From Diphasiastrum complanatum (taxonomy: Eukaryota; Streptophyta; Lycopodiopsida; Lycopodiales; Lycopodiaceae), in the NCBI GenBank assembly GCA_029204225.1, contig CM055102.1, positions 12,009,939-12,073,938 of the forward strand: a stretch of 64,000 bases of DNA, written 5' to 3'. A model generated the notes under the pieces. That model saw only the letters and a program-made list of their open reading frames with translations, was not told the DNA's origin and did no database searches. A program made the translations under genes and the position numbers. The first letter of the stretch is position 1, and each line of letters opens with the position of its first letter. Below are positions 46,862 to 51,688 of this stretch, piece after piece.

Positions 46862-49800
46862 CGCTTTATTAATGTCTTTAAAAAAATGCCAAAATGGCAT
46901 ATAAGACGAAGTACATGTCAAATGTGTATAATGAAAACTGAGGGAGCGTATGAACGTCTCTGAAAATACAAATGCATATAACTAGACTAAAGATACATAG
47001 ACGTAAATAAATACATAAAAAAACAAAAGCGATGCTGGGGGATCGTCAGATCCTGCTGCAGAATGATGTAGTGTGTGCCGTCCCAGAAGGTATAGCCGGA
47101 GTGGGTCTCTGATGCTGACGCTGTTGCTGCTGTCGGTGAGGATGACGAGTATGTGACCTCTGGACATGTGGTCTCAAGGTGTGTCGTGTAACTTTAAGTA
47201 CTCGGTGTCGCTGGTCTCTATGCTGGTCACAAGTGGGAATATCAATCTCATCATCAGACTCGAAATCATCACAAGGTCTTCTCTCGAGAAGAAAGTGGTA
47301 ATTTGGAGCTGTGAGGTAGGTCTTTGTTGTATATGACAAAGACTGCTCCGAAGAAGTAGCATCTCACGAATCATGAGGGCGACGCAACGTGGATCTACAT
47401 AGGTGATGAGAGAGCGTAATGTGCCTGGAGAGTCTTTGAAGAGGCAAAAGAATCCCCCTCTGACGATGGTACAAAAGACAGAATAAATGTACATCTCAAG
47501 TGTGTATGGTACTCTAGGAGCGTATGAAAAAACGTCTCCATAAAAGAAACATACTAATAAAATAACCAATATGAACTAAATATGCTGTAATCTCTCTACT
47601 GAGCTGGAAAGAAAACACATATCAATCATGACGTAAAATCAAGCCTCAAGTCTCGCAGAAACCCTAAAGTATGACGTAATCAAAATCGTGGAGTGCTCTG
47701 AATGTGAGGAGTGAAACTGCCTCTGTCTGGCCTGTGAACAGTATGTCGTCTACTCTGCAGTGTCCTGCTGGAGGGATGATTCGGTCTGATGCATTGACAT
47801 CTGGTACGATGTCTGTCTCTGATTGGAATATCTATCTCATCCTTTGATCTGTCCTTTGTGTCATTTGTGGACCTCTGTCTGTGTCTGGAAAAGAAATCGG
47901 TAATATTGGTCTGGGGATCCAAACTGATATGGGCACTGACTAAGTCTCATCTCAAAAGCATCATCTCACGTATCATCAAGGCTACACGGCGAGGATCCTC
48001 ATATGTGATCAAAGCCTGGAGTGATTTGGAGGAGTCTCGATATAAACAATGGTATCGCCCTCTAATCTCATAATATACTGGACATCTGAAAATGAAGTGA
48101 TCCTCATCATCAATCTCTCCAAGTGAACAGATCTGACAAACTCTGGCCTCCCTGGGTGAGTATCATTTGTATTTATGTTATTTGAAAGATGAATGTTACA
48201 TGGATGCTTTTGTCACTTAAAATTATCTTTCGCATGGATAGGAAGTTCTGCTTCTAAGTCTTCAATATCACGGGCACGACGACTATTGAGGTAATTGATG
48301 GAATCAGTTATCATTTTGGGGGTGAATAGGTTGAAGGACGAAGGACGGGGTGAGATGATGATGGGAGAAGTGGTGTCAATAGTATATAAAGATTTGGCGT
48401 AATCTGCCTAGGTATATAAGTCGGTCAAGGTGGGAGAAGGAGCACGAGGGATGAATTCATGTCGAAAGGCCCCCGAAGAACTAAAAGAAGGTTAATAAGC
48501 CTTCTCCCTTCTTTGATATCATAGGCCTTCTTTTTATGGTGGAGTATGTTCCAATAAGTACGATTTATGTCATGAATAGACGAAAGTGAGTTGGCATAAG
48601 CATGTTTAAGATGATTATGAAGTTGGCAGCATTCATCATCATACCAAGGCGGACTGGGGCTTTTGAACGTGTTAGTTATTGTTCTGGGTTTTGTTTATGG
48701 AAAAGAATGGGAAGCTGCAGTGTGTAGGGCATTGGTGAGGAAATCAGATTGTTGTTCAATGGTGGAGTTATATAGGAAATCCTATAGAAGGGAGGTTAAT
48801 GAAGCCTGATAAGTGGGAATGTATGAGTTCTCAAAGCGATATTTTGGGGCACAAGGGAAAGATGGGTGGGAAGTATGAGTGACCATGGGTTGTGTTCTTA
48901 AATGGAAAGAAAGAAATGAATGAATCCATTCCTGGCATTAAAGTCGCCTACCAACAAAATATGTCCTCTATTAGAAAACCTGATGATATCTCCAGACAAA
49001 TCCATATATGGAGAGCCATCCTTGTTCGAGAAAGATGTATCCGGTGGAAAATAAAAAAACTGGAATATAAATCTCCCTGTCCAAACCTGTGGGCTCCCCT
49101 CTAATTCTGATCCATATGTATTTAGAATGATCATCTCTGTGAACTACCTCAAGCACTCTTTGAGTAGTTTTTCTATCTAAACATGCCACGCCATTGGAAC
49201 CATGTCCACCTGATGATCTGGTCTCTGCTCTGAAAACTGATTTCCACTGGAAACCAGGAAATGAAGTAAGCCTCGCTCTACACTCTCATGCGCCTCTGTG
49301 AAAAATAGAATATCACCACTATCTATGAAGTCAATCAATTCCCTTGTCGAGGACAAGGTATGTATCCCATTACAATTCCACACACCAAAACACAATGGAA
49401 ATGGGTGGGTCTTCAGGCTGCTCCCAAAGCCTGAAAGACCCACCACCATCTCTATAGATTACTCGTCTTCCTAATGCTTTCGCTTCCTCGAATGCCTTCT
49501 TCCTCTATGTCACTTGCATGAATGTGAGGTCATCATCCAAGGATATTTTTGTGCCCTTTAATTTTTTTTTAAGTCTCAAAACTGACCGCCTCTCTTCAAG
49601 AGTTTTAAAGCGAACAATTAATGTAGCATTATCCTTTTTAGTTCTCCAAGTTCTATCCATTCCTTGTGTAGTGTGTCCTAAGGTGGTTTCCAAAAATATA
49701 GTCGCCTCTTAATGGCATCTTGCATGTCAATACCCCTCACACTCACATTGAGGACTTTTTGATCCCTCAACTTCTCTTCAAAAATGGTGGCTGAAAAAAA

Positions 49801-49892
49801 AAAAATAGACATATGTGGCTTACCATCCGTATCTATGAAAAGCGACGCCCAAGTTTTCGTTGTTTCCTTGTGCTGGACTAGTTCTTGTTAGA

Positions 49893-49952
<60 letters not shown>

Positions 49953-50310
49953 TTAATATCTTTTTCATGCCAAGAGGCATATAAGACAAAAGAAGTACAT
50001 CCAAGTACGATGGAAACTAGACGGGTCAATGTCGTCAAAACAAACTTATTATGCTATCCAAATTACTAAAACAAAGAAATAACCACTAAGAAGAGAGAGA
50101 GTTATAGTACATGATTATATGGTACCAGACCATTTACATATTCAACTGGACAACTCTTCATTTCTTTAACTCTACTCTAACTCAATCAAATTTACGCTCT
50201 CAATATTAGCTTTTTGCTTGCAAAATGTATCCAATGGGCTATCTTATGGAATTCGTGGAACAATGATCAAAGAGAGCCTTGGTAGAGGGAAATGCGCGCG
50301 CGCGCGCGCG

Positions 50311-50391
<81 letters not shown>

Positions 50392-51646
50392 CTTTATTAA
50401 CATCTTTTCCATGCCAAAAGGCATATAAGACGAACCGGTACATCAATCAAGATGGCAACCAAAGGGATCAATGCCATCAAAGCAACATAACTAAAGCAAA
50501 TCTAACTAAAAAGAGAATTTTATAGCCAAGATTATATGGTACATAGACCATTTACAAGTTCTTGTGGACGTCTCTTCATTTTTCTAACTTTGACTACATC
50601 TTAAAATTCAAACTCCTGTTGGCTATAGGCTTACGATCTACAAATCTGATAATACCATCACGATAGATAAGCCGCTTGTCAGTTGATAGAGCTTCTTGTC
50701 TTGCCTTTTTGCATTCTTGAACTTGGATGAAAGTAAGTTCTTTGTCCAAGTAGATTTTGGTATCTTGCAATCTAAATCTCTTCCCCAAAACTTCACTTCA
50801 ATGAGACACTGATGTGAAGCGTATGACAGGAGTATCCGGGTCCTTCTTAGGTTGCCAAGCGGTTTCCATACCTGTGCTATGGTGCTGAAGATTCTCATCC
50901 AAAAACTTCTTAGCTTCTTCAACATTATTCTGGGAGTTTAAAATACCTCTAACACAAACATTAAGAGCTTTGTGCTCTCATAGGCGGCTCTCAGTGAACG
51001 TGGCTGAGATAAACGAAGATGGAGGCAAAGGTGGACGGATAGTTGTAGTTGAACCTTTAAGTACATCTGCCCATGATTGGGCAGCCGTATGGTGCTGTTC
51101 CACCTGAATTTCGAGTTGAGGTAGCTATCTGGGAAGACGTTTCACTCTTGATAACTGCAACTTCATTCTTGAGTTCTTCGATGGAAGTATCCAACTTTTG
51201 GAGATGCGATAGAAAAAGATGCATTTGGAGTGTCTGGAGTCAAAAGGAGAGCTACAGTAGTTTTGCTATTGAGAACAATAGGATTTGATGGGGAGATAGG
51301 ATCTGCAATAGGCATAGAAGGAGAAAGAGGTGGATGGCTGTGAGGAAAACATCGAAGTGATACTGGAAACGGAAGATTGCTGTGGGCAGGTGCACCTGTC
51401 TTCCTATTCCTGGCCATTGTTCACAGTGCACAGAAACTTTTCCAGCCAACGATCCTCTGCCAAGCAGTGATCTCTGCAAGCCAGAAATGATTGGCTCACT
51501 CAGGTACAATGGTAGTCCCTTAGGTATGATGGCAGCAGCTACCCAGGCAGCGATGGCTTGGAGTTGTGTGAGTCAGGAGCGAGACCATCACAAGCCAGCA
51601 GCTAGGAGCTAGCAGCCATCGTGAGCCAGCAGTGAGGAGCCAGCAG

Positions 51647-51688
<42 letters not shown>

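Larger units (their letters stand above)
46798..49888 (-). mobile_element. LINE L7, rearranged copy with endonuclease
   Basis: The (GA)n tail at 46798-46855 is followed by the 3' UTR with hairpin ATGCC-AAAAT-GGCAT. A first ORF2 C-terminus is at 47046-47470. A second 3' UTR without tail joins a second ORF2 C-terminus (47471-48154). Next come a 70-bp Gypsy-1-like insert, a linker (48226-48890), endonuclease (48898-49449) and an ORF1 fragment (49505-49693). So at least two LINE copies are merged. The RT core is missing. The 5' end meets the (GA)n tail of L8 at about 49889. Confidence 0.72.

Noticed and set aside
49860-50069. Arg-Glu or Ser-Leu repeat ORFs across GA tracts
   Set aside because: They are artefacts of translating the microsatellites.
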